From Aureispira sp. CCB-QB1 (GTDB taxonomy: Bacteria > Bacteroidota > Bacteroidia > Chitinophagales > Saprospiraceae): a DNA stretch of 64,000 bases. The notes under the pieces were generated by a model, which did no database searches, was not told the origin of the DNA, and saw only the letters and a list, made by a program, of their open reading frames with translations. This document shows positions 9,216-18,093 of the stretch, in pieces. Each line of letters begins with the position of its first letter. Within the stretch, counting starts at the first letter, position 1. Location: positions 206,383-270,382 of the forward strand of contig NZ_JHBV01000031.1 in the NCBI RefSeq assembly GCF_000724545.1, given 5' to 3'. The translations under genes were made by a program, and so were the position numbers.

Positions 9216-9683
9216 TTATTTACCTTCCATTTGCTCAATAAGCGTTTTTCGAGGAGGTGTTTTAACAGGTGGAGATAGTTGATTGGCTTTTCTTTTAGCC
9301 CATGCGTACGTAGCAATTCGAAATAAAATCCAAACGATAGGAAGGGCAATCGCAATTAAATAATAATAAAGAAAAAGTGTACTCCTATTATCAATAGGAA
9401 TATAAAAAGACAAGACTTGATATAAGAGATAGACATAGGCAGCCAATATTACCAACCACATAAACGTAACCGTAATTTGAGCAACTTTATTTCCAACATT
9501 CCAGATTTTATCCAATGCTTTTTCTGTTTTGTAATGTTTTATAGCCCATGCATCGACTACGTTTTGTGTTTTAAGAAACAAGGGGAGTGGAAAATAATGT
9601 AAGAGAAAGGAAATAAGAAAGTAAAACCCTCCCGCTCCCATAGAACCAATCATTAGTGCTTTTACGATGTAAATAATATCCAT
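9216..9683 (-). CDS. Hypothetical three-helix membrane protein
   Basis: I do not recognise this 155-residue protein. It has three hydrophobic segments, at about residues 4-30, 70-94 and 103-124, separated by a basic loop, and a proline/lysine-rich cytoplasmic tail ending RKTLIEQMEGK. It starts at ATG 9683-9681 and lies 142 bp from the next minus-strand gene, so the two may or may not be co-transcribed. The coding frame is convincing in composition and length, but nothing points to a function. Confidence 0.6.
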   Translation of the reverse strand: MDIIYIVKALMIGSMGAGGFYFLISFLLHYFPLPLFLKTQNVVDAWAIKHYKTEKALDKIWNVGNKVAQITVTFMWLVILAAYVYLLYQVLSFYIPIDNRSTLFLYYYLIAIALPIVWILFRIATYAWAKRKANQLSPPVKTPPRKTLIEQMEGK

Positions 9684-9825
9684 TGTGTTGTATTGATGTT
9701 TTGGGTGAAGTACATTATTGAATGAAAAACTAAGCTTGCAATCTCATGGAGCATAACACAGAACTAAAACGTAACCCCGTATTGGTTAAAAATAATCAAT
9801 TCTAGATAGAGGAACAAAAGGAAAT

Positions 9826-10254
9826 TCACAAACTTTTGAAATGACCATCTATTACTGAATAGACCCAACTCGTTTTGTAAAAAAAATTAGGCTTGGCTTG
9901 CCGTTCATTAGACTCTTTCCCTAAGAATAATAAAGGGATATTTTTAAGTGCCTTTTTTATACTAATGCGTTGTTTAGGATTGAGAGGTTCGTTTTTGTCA
10001 TGAATAAAAAGGTATGTATTTAAGACCTTTTCTTGTGGAATAGAAATGACTAACTTAAATTCAACTTGTCCTGTAAAGCCCTTTAGTGTTTCACTACATT
10101 GTTCCTCTAATATGGTTTTGACACAAGAAGGAAAACATATTTTTAATGGTTTTTTATAAAAACCAGTTTCTTTGCAGTGTAGTTTTTTTTGTGCAAATAC
10201 AAAGGTATAACCCAAAAGTAGTACCAATAGAATAAATAAACGTATCGTTTTCAT
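9826..10254 (-). CDS. Hypothetical secreted protein with four cysteines
   Basis: The 142-residue product begins with a clear signal peptide (hydrophobic core about residues 5-20, likely cleavage after VFA). Four cysteines lie in the first half of the mature part (HCKE, KICFPSC, EEQC), which suggests disulfides in the periplasm or outside the cell. The rest is a small mixed alpha/beta protein with a segment QVEFKLVISIPQEKVLNT. I do not recognise a family. It starts 54 bp downstream of the end of the next minus-strand gene, so a two-gene unit is plausible. Confidence 0.6.
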   Translation of the reverse strand: MKTIRLFILLVLLLGYTFVFAQKKLHCKETGFYKKPLKICFPSCVKTILEEQCSETLKGFTGQVEFKLVISIPQEKVLNTYLFIHDKNEPLNPKQRISIKKALKNIPLLFLGKESNERQAKPNFFYKTSWVYSVIDGHFKSL

Positions 10255-10308
10255 AGGGGGAAATTAAAAGGTGTTTGGACCTAATTTACGGCTAGAGAAT
10301 AGATGTAC

Positions 10309-11301
10309 TCATGGTTTTATGACCATTTGTTTTTTATCTATTAGAGCAGGACTTGCTTTGCAAATAGGTTGATAAATGTTGTTTAAAGCGTCAGGTTTAT
10401 GATAGAAGTAGCCAATGGTATAGCTGGAACCAGGCGCTTTGCGACGCCAATGTTGTACAAACTGCTGTTGGTACAAAGCAAAGGTAGGCAAATCTATCCA
10501 ATAAAAAGCTAAGTGCCCAAGACGTTTTGTGGTAGTTCCATTGGAATAAAGTGTGTTTCTCTTGAGATAACGATGAATAATTTTCCGTCCTTTTCCACCA
10601 GTATTATAATCATCTGTATCTATAATATCTTGAACCGAGATACCACAGGTTTGATGTTGAATAAAATAAGTCATTAATTTTGCCTCACTTTCGATAAAAG
10701 CATGTTTTTGACCAAATTTTTTCCAGTTTAAAAGTCCTTTTTTTCTAGCTTTAGAATAGTCTTTGCCTTGCTGCAAGCTTTCTTGTTCTCGCTTGGCACG
10801 GTATCGCCCATGCGTATAATTATAATAAAGAGCTTGATAAGCGTGGGCAAATTCTTCGATAATAGTGGCATCAAAGAAAAAATCATGCATTTGGTCTACC
10901 CCAAATTTGAGCGTACCGTTTTTAGAAGAATAAGTACCATAAGCATCTTTGACAGGCGTATTATTAATAGAATAAGGATATTCAGATTCTTCTAAATGGG
11001 TTAAAATTTGATTAAACATACTCGATTCTTGGCGAAGTTCTGCCACACGAGTTTGTATGCGCTCTGTATTTTTGCCCCATTGAAAACTCTGTTTCTGAGA
11101 TGATGCTTCGAGAACAGGCTCAATCGTAAACAAATGGGAGGAGTTTTCTTGAAAGGTATTCAACTCTAGCTCTGGAATGATATAATAGGTTGTTGACCCT
11201 TCTTTTAGAACTTGAGTCTGGTGCCAATCAAAGGGATTTTGAGTCAAATAAGGAATTAAAAGCAGACCAATTAAGCCTGCAAAGATGTAGATACTGTTCA
11301 T
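10309..11301 (-). CDS. Hypothetical anchored protein with possible zincin-like helix
   Basis: The open frame could begin at 11361, but I prefer the ATG at 11301: it directly precedes the hydrophobic segment IYIFAGLIGLLLIPYL, and a promoter-like TAGATTTG box at 11347-11354 (minus strand) would start transcription near 11342, downstream of the longer start. The protein is then 330 residues with an N-terminal signal or anchor. A helix with IIEEFAHAYQALYY and a later helix with AFIESEAKLMTYF recall gluzincins (ExxH helix, downstream glutamate), but the leading histidine of HExxH is missing, so peptidase activity is only a suggestion. The tail is basic. Confidence 0.6.
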   Translation of the reverse strand: MNSIYIFAGLIGLLLIPYLTQNPFDWHQTQVLKEGSTTYYIIPELELNTFQENSSHLFTIEPVLEASSQKQSFQWGKNTERIQTRVAELRQESSMFNQILTHLEESEYPYSINNTPVKDAYGTYSSKNGTLKFGVDQMHDFFFDATIIEEFAHAYQALYYNYTHGRYRAKREQESLQQGKDYSKARKKGLLNWKKFGQKHAFIESEAKLMTYFIQHQTCGISVQDIIDTDDYNTGGKGRKIIHRYLKRNTLYSNGTTTKRLGHLAFYWIDLPTFALYQQQFVQHWRRKAPGSSYTIGYFYHKPDALNNIYQPICKASPALIDKKQMVIKP

Positions 11302-11384
11302 GTGGGAATATAAAGAAGTGTGAATAGTGTTGTAAATTAAAACGCACAAATCTAATACCAAATCTGATCATTTGGTGACATAAA

Positions 11385-11416
11385 AAAATGCCTCTCAAAA
11401 AAATCGAGAGGCATTC
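11385..11416 (-). terminator. Intrinsic terminator after rho
   Basis: AATGCCTCTC (11387-11396) pairs perfectly with GAGAGGCATT (11406-11415), and on the minus strand the stem is followed by a T run (A run 11382-11388 on plus). It lies 20 bp past the rho stop codon. Confidence 0.88.
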
Positions 11417-11435
11417 ATTTTGGAATTCTATCTTA

Positions 11436-13103
11436 TTATTTAGTCATAGAGTGCAAAAACTCATCGTTACTATGTGTGCCTTTCATGCGACTTAATAAAA
11501 AGTCCATTGCTTCTTCTGTTTTCATATCTGCAAGATAGCGACGAAGGATAATCATTTTATTGATAACATCTGGGTGATGCAATAAATCATCACGGCGCGT
11601 ACTTGATTTGGTCAAATCAATAGCAGGATAAGTACGTCTATTGGCTAATTTTCTGTCTAATTGCAATTCTAAGTTACCTGTACCTTTAAACTCTTCAAAG
11701 ATAACCTCATCCATTTTGGAACCAGTATCAATCAAAGCTGTCGCTAAGATAGTCAAAGAACCACCATCTTCGATATTACGAGCTGCCCCAAAGAATTTTT
11801 TAGGTTTTAACAATGCACTCGCTTCCACACCACCAGACAATACTTTTCCACTAGAAGGAGATACTGTATTATGAGCTCTTGCCAAACGCGTGATAGAATC
11901 TAATAAGATGACAACATCATGCCCACATTCTACCATACGTTTTGCTTTTTCCAAAACAATATTGGCAACACGAACGTGATTTTCTGGATGAGCGTCAAAA
12001 GTAGAACCAATAACTTCAGCACGCACGCTACGTTGCATATCTGTCACCTCTTCTGGGCGTTCATCGACTAATAGAATAATCAAATAACACTCTGGGTGAT
12101 TTTCTGCAATAGCATTAGCGACATCTTTCAGCAAGAATGTTTTACCTGTTTTGGGTTGGGCAACAATAAGACCACGTTGACCTTTCCCAATAGGAGTAAA
12201 CAAATCCATGATACGAGTAGAATACAAATTGGGTTTACTCTTCTGAACAATATTTAGTTTTTGCTCAGGAAATAAAGGCGTTAAGTGATCAAAGTGAACA
12301 CGGTCACGAATTTCTTCAGGACTCCAACCATTAATCTTTTCAACCTTTAGCAAGGCAAAATATTTTTCCCCTTCTTTGGGAGGGCGGATGGCTCCTTCTA
12401 TAGAATCACCTGTTTTCAAGCCAAATAACTTGATTTGAGAAGGCGAAACATAAATGTCATCTGGAGAGGTTAAGTAGTTGTAGTCTGAAGAACGCAAAAA
12501 GCCATATCCTTCTGACATCATTTCTAGCACACCTTCTCCCGATACAACACCATCTAAGTCAATATTAAACTTAGCAGATTTGTTGAATTTCTCTTTATGA
12601 GAGGTGCTTCTAGGTTTTTTAGGCTCCTTTTTGTTATTACTACTATTACTATTCGTACTGTTACGAGGAGTAGAACGCTCTTCTTTCTTTTCTGGAACAG
12701 CAACTTTTTTCTCTTCAGTCTTTTTAGCGACTTCCGTTTCTTTATTGGTTGTGTTAGTATCTGCTGACTCTCTGTTTTCTGTCTTGCGAACTCTTCTACG
12801 TTTTGTTGGTTCTTCTGTTGTCTTAGAAGTTTTTTCAACTTTTGACTTTTCCTTTTCAGCAACAGCAACTTTTTGAGTTTTTGTTGTCCTAGGTGTTCTA
12901 GTTCGGGTTGTTTTTGCAACCTTTTTTTCTTCTGTAGGAGTTGTTGAAGTAGAGATAGTATCTCCTTTAATTGCTTGGAAGTCCAAGATTTTATAAATCA
13001 GCTCTTTTTTGGTGAGTCTCTTATATCCTTTCATCTCCAGCGTCTCAGCTATTTCTCTTAGCTCAGGAACGAGCATCTGATTTAATTGAAGTATGTCGTA
13101 CAT
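11436..13103 (-). CDS. rho: Transcription termination factor Rho
   Basis: The hexameric RNA helicase that ends transcription at Rho-dependent sites. The 555-residue protein starts with the Rho N-terminal helical domain (LRLR-like segment, residues 1-45), followed by a low-complexity insert rich in Lys, Thr, Glu and Asn (about residues 52-175), then the cold-shock-like RNA-binding domain (about 185-255) and the ATPase core with P-loop AQPKTGKT (315-322), LLVDERPEE and [13 protein letters not shown]. The disordered insert is common in Bacteroidota Rho and likely affects RNA binding or phase separation. A promoter match about 690 bp upstream implies a long leader. Confidence 0.98.
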   Translation of the reverse strand: MYDILQLNQMLVPELREIAETLEMKGYKRLTKKELIYKILDFQAIKGDTISTSTTPTEEKKVAKTTRTRTPRTTKTQKVAVAEKEKSKVEKTSKTTEEPTKRRRVRKTENRESADTNTTNKETEVAKKTEEKKVAVPEKKEERSTPRNSTNSNSSNNKKEPKKPRSTSHKEKFNKSAKFNIDLDGVVSGEGVLEMMSEGYGFLRSSDYNYLTSPDDIYVSPSQIKLFGLKTGDSIEGAIRPPKEGEKYFALLKVEKINGWSPEEIRDRVHFDHLTPLFPEQKLNIVQKSKPNLYSTRIMDLFTPIGKGQRGLIVAQPKTGKTFLLKDVANAIAENHPECYLIILLVDERPEEVTDMQRSVRAEVIGSTFDAHPENHVRVANIVLEKAKRMVECGHDVVILLDSITRLARAHNTVSPSSGKVLSGGVEASALLKPKKFFGAARNIEDGGSLTILATALIDTGSKMDEVIFEEFKGTGNLELQLDRKLANRRTYPAIDLTKSSTRRDDLLHHPDVINKMIILRRYLADMKTEEAMDFLLSRMKGTHSNDEFLHSMTK

Positions 13104-13788
13104 ACAAAGGTAGGTTAAATGAAATTAAGTGAATAAATCAATGAAAATTATACTATTAAGTATATGTAATTAACCATGTAACTACGATAAGACTTGATAG
13201 ATTAAATAATTGTTGTTTTTTATATAATCAAACTATTGTCCACACAAAACAGCAAACTTTATTTGTTTATGTGTTGTGGTTTTTTATCATGGAGTCTTAT
13301 AAGTTATAGTTGAGGAATTTTGTTTTTTTACAAAACAACAATCAACCAAACAAAGAGCTCCTTATGGGGTATAATAGACTTACCAACTAAATACAATAAC
13401 TTGTTGAAGTTTGGTGTATAAGCAACAGAAAAGGCATCTCAACGATTGAGAATATAATTGCTTTATTGTTGTTACCTACCTTTCTAACAAATTATAGAAA
13501 ATTAAATAACAGCTTGCTGCACTTTTGCTCTAACATTGATGTATAGCAGAGCAATTGTTTTCTCCAAATTCATACCTCAAATAGATGAAATTGTTGAACA
13601 AACTGTAGATAAATGCAAACTCCCTTGCTTGATGTTATGCAAAATAAAATCATTAAAAAGTTCGTTGAATGGAACTAAATAGTGTGGTTTTAAATTTACA
13701 AGCTATGTAGAAATGATTTTTTTGAATTGATAACAGTGGGAGGTTAACGATTTTTTGAGGGAAGTCGATTTTACTTGACTTAGTGATG

Positions 13789-13818
13789 CAAAAGTACACT
13801 TTAATTTTTGAATTCAAA
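13789..13818 (-). promoter_or_regulatory. Candidate rho promoter
   Basis: On the minus strand TTTG (13818-13815) and TACTTTTG (13796-13789) are separated by 18 nt, matching the Bacteroidota consensus. The start would be near 13784, giving a leader of about 680 nt. Confidence 0.5.
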
Positions 13819-13821
13819 TAG

Positions 13822-13829
13822 TATATTTG
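13822..13829 (+). promoter_or_regulatory. Possible serS -7 box
   Basis: TATATTTG fits TAnnTTTG and lies in the orientation of serS. No TTG lies at the usual distance upstream, so this is weaker than the neighbouring rho site. Confidence 0.3.
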
Positions 13830-14099
13830 CAAAAATATTAGATTTAGAACTAAATTAACAGGATTTTATACTTAAATAAACCTATTTTTATTCAAAATAA
13901 CGTTTAACTTCGTAATAAGTTATATTTAATCCATAAAAAATTAAAAAAAAGTCTTTTTTGAAGTCCAAAAAGGATCAAAACGCAAGAGTATAGTTTAAAA
14001 AATGAGTTGAGAAAAACAGTTTTTAAGCATATTCAAAATAAGAAGCTTAACATAGAGCAATGGAGCTCGTACTATATACTATTATAAATATAAAAAGAA

Positions 14100-15374
14100 A
14101 TGTTGCCAGTTAGTTTTATTCGAGAACACAAAGAGAAAGTAATCAAAAGTTTAGAAATAAGAAATTTTACAGATTTCTCTATTCTAGACCAAATCATACA
14201 AGTAGACTCCAAACGCAAAAGCCTTCAAAAAGAATTGGACGAACATTTGGCAGAGGGAAACAAAATTGCAGCTGAAATCAAGGATTTGTATAAAACAGGT
14301 AGAGGTGCAGAAGCAGAAGGGAAAAAGAAACGAGGAAGTGAGCTAAAAACCATCAATGCCGGTCTTAAACATGAATTGACAGAAATAAAAGCGCAATTAG
14401 AAGATTTGATGTTGCAAGTGCCCAATTGTGCCAATGAAATCGTTCCTCCTGGAAATTCAGATGAGGACAATCAAGTACAGCAAGATTGGGGACAAGATTT
14501 GCCAGAAGTTAGTGGTACAGCATTACCGCATTGGGAACTAGCCAAAAAGTACAATTTAATTGATTTTGAATTGGGGGCTAAAATTACCGGTGCTGGATTT
14601 CCCGTCTATATAGGTAAAGGGGCAAGACTGCAACGTGCCTTGATTAGTTTCTTTTTGGATGAAGCACAAGACGCAGGATATATTGAGCACCAAGTACCTT
14701 ATGTGGTAAATGAAGATAGTGCTCGTGGAACAGGTCAGTTGCCTGACAAAGAAGGTCAAATGTATCACATTGGCAACGATGACTTGTATTTAATTCCAAC
14801 AGCTGAGGTTCCTCTGACGAATATTTATAGAGATGTGATTCTAAAAGAAAAGGATTTTCCTGTAAAATTAACAGGTCATACGCCTTGTTTTAGAAGAGAA
14901 GCTGGTTCTTATGGAGCGCATGTGCGTGGTTTGAATCGTTTGCATCAATTTGAAAAGGTGGAGTTGGTACAAATTCAACATCCTGAAAAATCGTATGATA
15001 CGCTTACCGAAATGTGTAATCACGTAGAAGGTTTGTTGAAAAAACTAGAACTTCCATACCGCATCTTGTTATTGTGTGGAGGAGATTTGGGCTTTACTTC
15101 TGCTTTAACCTATGACTTTGAAACCTATTCTGCGGCACAAAAACGTTGGTTGGAGGTAAGTTCTGTTTCTAATTTTGAAACTTTCCAAGCCAATCGTTTG
15201 AAATTGCGTTATAAAGGAGAAGATGGTAAAAACCACTTGGCGCATACCTTAAATGGTTCTGCATTGGCATTGCCTCGTATTATCGCGACTTTGTTGGAGA
15301 ATAATCAGACAGAAGATGGTATTAAAATTCCTAAAGTATTGCAAAAATACACAGGTTTTGATATGATCAAATAA
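14100..15374 (+). CDS. serS: Seryl-tRNA synthetase
   Basis: A class II aminoacyl-tRNA synthetase that charges tRNA-Ser. The 424-residue protein has the N-terminal antiparallel coiled coil that grips the long variable arm (about residues 28-105, rich in Lys/Glu heptads) and the catalytic domain. Motif 2 is recognisable as CFRREAGSYGAHVRGLNRLH, and motif 3 as LNGSALALPRIIATLLENNQ. The serine-binding TAEVPLTN segment is also present. Length is normal. A terminator follows directly, and its T tract overlaps the ribD promoter. Confidence 0.98.
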   Translation: MLPVSFIREHKEKVIKSLEIRNFTDFSILDQIIQVDSKRKSLQKELDEHLAEGNKIAAEIKDLYKTGRGAEAEGKKKRGSELKTINAGLKHELTEIKAQLEDLMLQVPNCANEIVPPGNSDEDNQVQQDWGQDLPEVSGTALPHWELAKKYNLIDFELGAKITGAGFPVYIGKGARLQRALISFFLDEAQDAGYIEHQVPYVVNEDSARGTGQLPDKEGQMYHIGNDDLYLIPTAEVPLTNIYRDVILKEKDFPVKLTGHTPCFRREAGSYGAHVRGLNRLHQFEKVELVQIQHPEKSYDTLTEMCNHVEGLLKKLELPYRILLLCGGDLGFTSALTYDFETYSAAQKRWLEVSSVSNFETFQANRLKLRYKGEDGKNHLAHTLNGSALALPRIIATLLENNQTEDGIKIPKVLQKYTGFDMIK

Positions 15375-15408
15375 ATAGAAGCTGTTGACAAAATACTAGA
15401 ATAAAAAA

Positions 15409-15441
15409 TAAAAGCCCCTTGATTTTCAAGTGGGCTTTTTC
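15409..15441 (+). terminator. Intrinsic terminator after serS
   Basis: AAAGCCC (15411-15417) pairs with GGGCTTT (15432-15438), extended by an inner TTG/CAA pairing, and is followed by TTTTTCTATTTTTG. It overlaps the promoter of ribD. Confidence 0.8.
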
Positions 15442-15449
15442 TATTTTTG
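15419..15449 (+). promoter_or_regulatory. Candidate ribD promoter giving a leaderless mRNA
   Basis: TTG (15419-15421) and TATTTTTG (15442-15449) are 20 nt apart, a good match to the phylum consensus. The expected start is about 5 nt downstream, at the ribD ATG itself (15454). The upstream element lies inside the serS terminator stem. Confidence 0.5.
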
Positions 15450-15453
15450 CAGC

Positions 15454-16524
15454 ATGAAAGAAAAAGACGAATTATATATGCAACGTGCCATTGAATTGGC
15501 CAATCGAGCAGGCGGTCACAATGCCCCAAATCCAAGGGTAGGCGCTGTTATTGTGCATCAAGATAAAATTATAGGAGAAGGCTATCATGAGCGTTGTGGA
15601 GAAGGACATGCAGAGGTGAATGCAGTAGCTTCTGTACGCCCTGAAGACCTAAGGTTATTGGCAGCATCTACCATCTATGTTACGCTAGAGCCTTGCTTTC
15701 ATTATGGCAAAACACCTCCTTGCGTAGAGCTTATTCTAAAACATAAGTTTCCACGAGTGGTGATTGCTTGCAAAGATCCATTTGAAAAAGTTGCGGGGCA
15801 AAGCATTCAAAAACTCAAAGCCGCAGATGTTGAGGTGGTGGTAGGAATATTAGAGCAAGAAGCATCTTGGGTAGTTCGACGATTTTTTACCAACGTTCAA
15901 AAAAAGCGACCTTATATATTATTAAAATTTGCCCAATCTAAAGATGGGTTTATGGGAGATCCCTCTAAGGAGATAGCGATTTCCAATGCATTGAGCAAAC
16001 GGTTGGTGCATCAGTGGAGAAGTGAAGAAACGGCTATTATGGTAGGAACCAATACTGCTTTAATTGATAACCCTCAACTCAATAATCGTTTGTTTTACGG
16101 TCGATCTCCACTTCGATTGGTCTTAGATCGACAATTACGCTTACCTGATCATTTATATTTGTTTGATGGTTCTATCGAAACTTGGGTGTTTACAGCACAA
16201 AAAAAGCAGGCAAGTCAAAAGAACGTTCGCTATGTAACTTTAGATTTTGATGAAAACTTATTGCCTTCAATATTGGAATACCTATATGAGCAAAAAATAC
16301 AATCTGTCATGATTGAAGGAGGGCAACAGCTTTTACAAGGTTTTATAGCTGCCAATTTGTGGGACGAAGCCAAAGTTCTGTGTAGCAATTTATGTCTTGG
16401 AGAAGGAGTCATTGCGCCAAAAATTCCAACTCAATATTTACAGTTTGAAGAACCATTAGGGGATAACTGGGTTAAAACTTATGTGAATGCTACTCAAAAC
16501 GACACCAGTTATATTCAATCTTAA
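15454..16524 (+). CDS. ribD: Bifunctional pyrimidine deaminase/reductase RibD
   Basis: RibD performs the second and third steps of riboflavin synthesis: deamination of the GTP-derived diaminopyrimidine and reduction of its ribosyl group. The N-terminal zinc deaminase domain carries HAEVNAV (His52, Glu54) and PCFHYGKTPPC (Cys81, Cys90). The C-terminal reductase domain follows from about residue 150, with FAQSKDGFMG and a late MIEGGQQLLQGFI. I start at ATG 15454, not at 15430, because the extra residues are not family-like and the promoter boxes lie between the two. The product is then 356 residues, the usual size. Confidence 0.96.
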   Translation: MKEKDELYMQRAIELANRAGGHNAPNPRVGAVIVHQDKIIGEGYHERCGEGHAEVNAVASVRPEDLRLLAASTIYVTLEPCFHYGKTPPCVELILKHKFPRVVIACKDPFEKVAGQSIQKLKAADVEVVVGILEQEASWVVRRFFTNVQKKRPYILLKFAQSKDGFMGDPSKEIAISNALSKRLVHQWRSEETAIMVGTNTALIDNPQLNNRLFYGRSPLRLVLDRQLRLPDHLYLFDGSIETWVFTAQKKQASQKNVRYVTLDFDENLLPSILEYLYEQKIQSVMIEGGQQLLQGFIAANLWDEAKVLCSNLCLGEGVIAPKIPTQYLQFEEPLGDNWVKTYVNATQNDTSYIQS

Positions 16525-16544
16525 ATTGAAATATTCACAAGCAC

Positions 16545-16634
16545 TACTCTGTTGAAGAAAAAATGTATTGGTTTGGTTATTAGTTAGATGTGTTTTTGTC
16601 TTGAGCCTAAAAACCTAAAAAAAGCAACAGCGTA
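16545..16634. repeat. Dispersed TIR element, degenerate copy (90 bp)
   Basis: The left end TACTCTGTTG (16545-16554) and right end CAACAGCGTA (16625-16634) are inverted repeats matching at 9 of 10 positions. They resemble the ends TACTCCGTTG / CAACGGAGTA of the copies at 34663, 42387 and 27526. The change C to T in the left end is matched by G to A in the right end. The interior does not align obviously with the other copies. Confidence 0.5.
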
Positions 16635-16802
16635 TTAACAAAGAAAACTTCATTTTTTATAATCTGCTAAGGGCAATTGTGTACTAGCATAACGAATCTA
16701 AGTCATAAAACTCACGAATAGGCGAGTGACAACCTAGTTATGTCTAGTGAGAGATTGTGAAATGAGCAGATGACAAACTTCTTAATACAAAAAAAATAAA
16801 TC

Positions 16803-17684
16803 TTGGGCTATTTACTTTTATCAGCGAGTTGCTCGATAACCATTGTGGTTATTTTTAAGTTGTTCGACCGCTACTCAATAAATCGTTATCAAGCGATTGT
16901 TTTTAACTATCTTATTTGCGTTATTACAGGTTGTCTTACATTAGGGGCAGTCCCTTTTGAAAAAAATATGATTACGGAACCTTGGTTTCCTATTATGATT
17001 GGGCTTGGTTTTTTGTTTATGGGTGGGTTTAACCTTATTAGTAGAACTGTTACTCATTTTGGTATGGCAGTTACATCCGTTGCACAACGAATGTCTTTAG
17101 GTCTTTCGGCCACATTTGCTATCTTATATTATGGTGAACCCTATGATGTCTTTAAAATAATAGGAATATTATTGGCCCTTTCTGCAGTTGTATTTATTAA
17201 TATTCCAGATAAAAAAGTAAAAAAGACTCAAGAAGGAGATAATCAATCTTCTAAATGGTTAATACTCTATCCAGTATCTATCTTTCTAGTAAGTTCATTG
17301 ATTGAAATATTATTACAATATTTGCATGCTGTTCATGAAATGAAACCTGCCAATGAGTCCATTATTTTATTTGCTAATGCAGGAGTAGTAGGCATGATTG
17401 GTTTGATAATTTTTAGAGAAAAAATTAAACTTAAAAATATCATAGGAGGAATTATACTTGGTGTACCCAATTATTTTTCCATTTATTTTATGCTAAATGC
17501 TTTAGATAGTGGCATGGATGGTTCAGTGGTTTATTCTTCTTGTAATATTATAATTGTAACTGGAGCAGCCTTGGTAGGGTATTTGTCGTTTAGAGAGCAT
17601 TTGTCTAAGCTAAACATGGTCGGCATCTTATTGTCAATAGCAGCAATTGTCTTAATTGCTCTGTCGAATATGGAGATTATTTAG
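16803..17684 (+). CDS. DMT-superfamily (EamA-like) transporter
   Basis: A 293-residue polytopic membrane protein with about ten hydrophobic segments arranged as two repeats of five, the plan of drug/metabolite transporters. Features include an early RYQAIVFNYLICVITGC helix pair, an ALSAVVFINIPDKK loop at the end of the first half, and a late VVYSSCNIIIVTGAALVGYL helix. The substrate is unknown. The start must be TTG 16803: an in-frame stop lies just upstream and the first ATG would remove the first membrane helix. The gene stands alone. Confidence 0.8.
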   Translation: MGYLLLSASCSITIVVIFKLFDRYSINRYQAIVFNYLICVITGCLTLGAVPFEKNMITEPWFPIMIGLGFLFMGGFNLISRTVTHFGMAVTSVAQRMSLGLSATFAILYYGEPYDVFKIIGILLALSAVVFINIPDKKVKKTQEGDNQSSKWLILYPVSIFLVSSLIEILLQYLHAVHEMKPANESIILFANAGVVGMIGLIIFREKIKLKNIIGGIILGVPNYFSIYFMLNALDSGMDGSVVYSSCNIIIVTGAALVGYLSFREHLSKLNMVGILLSIAAIVLIALSNMEII

Positions 17685-18093
17685 AATGAGAACTAAGGCT
17701 ATGTGCTAAGGTCTTGTTTATTAACTCTTAGGTGATTTTCTTGTACAATAAATTGTGTATATTTGCCCAACTCGTATTTAGAAAAAGCTTAACAGATGAT
17801 TTATAGCAGACCTATGTGTTACTTCGTGGTTTGTAGAATTTTTCTGGACGACTACTATTGTAAAATAATACTCTGCTGATTATTCCATGGGCAGTGCCTT
17901 TGTGCTATTGGTGTAAGTTTAATTGGCTGTCAATTAGTTTTTTATGCTACTACTGTATGGTTTTGACAAAGTAATGATAAAAAATATTATCCCCAATATT
18001 GATAATCAACAATTAAAATTTGTGTAAGAAAAGAATTAAAAACATTCTTATATCAAATTCATGTTGTGAGTATCACTAATAAATCAAGTTAAA
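17685..18093. other. Intergenic region, 409 bp
   Basis: AT-rich with no coding frame. It contains TATATTTG at 17758-17765, a possible -7 box but more than 300 bp from the next gene, and the recurrent word ACTTCGTGGT at 17821-17830. Confidence 0.35.

Larger units (their letters stand above)
13104..14099. other. Long intergenic region between divergent rho and serS
   Basis: Almost 1 kb without a recognisable gene. It holds a promoter match for rho at 13789-13818 (minus strand) and a TATATTTG box at 13822-13829 (plus strand) that could serve serS with a leader of about 265 nt. The 680 bp between the rho promoter and the rho start is AT-rich with no open frame of note, and may be a regulatory leader. 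Confidence 0.5.

Noticed and set aside
10309..11361. Longer start at 11361 for the anchored protein
   Set aside because: The added 20 residues lack a signal character and a -7-like box lies downstream of that codon; ATG 11301 directly opens the hydrophobic segment.
12554..12919. Overlapping open frames on both strands within the rho insert
   Set aside because: These arise from the low-complexity Lys/Thr/Glu codons of the Rho linker and have no domain or start context of their own.
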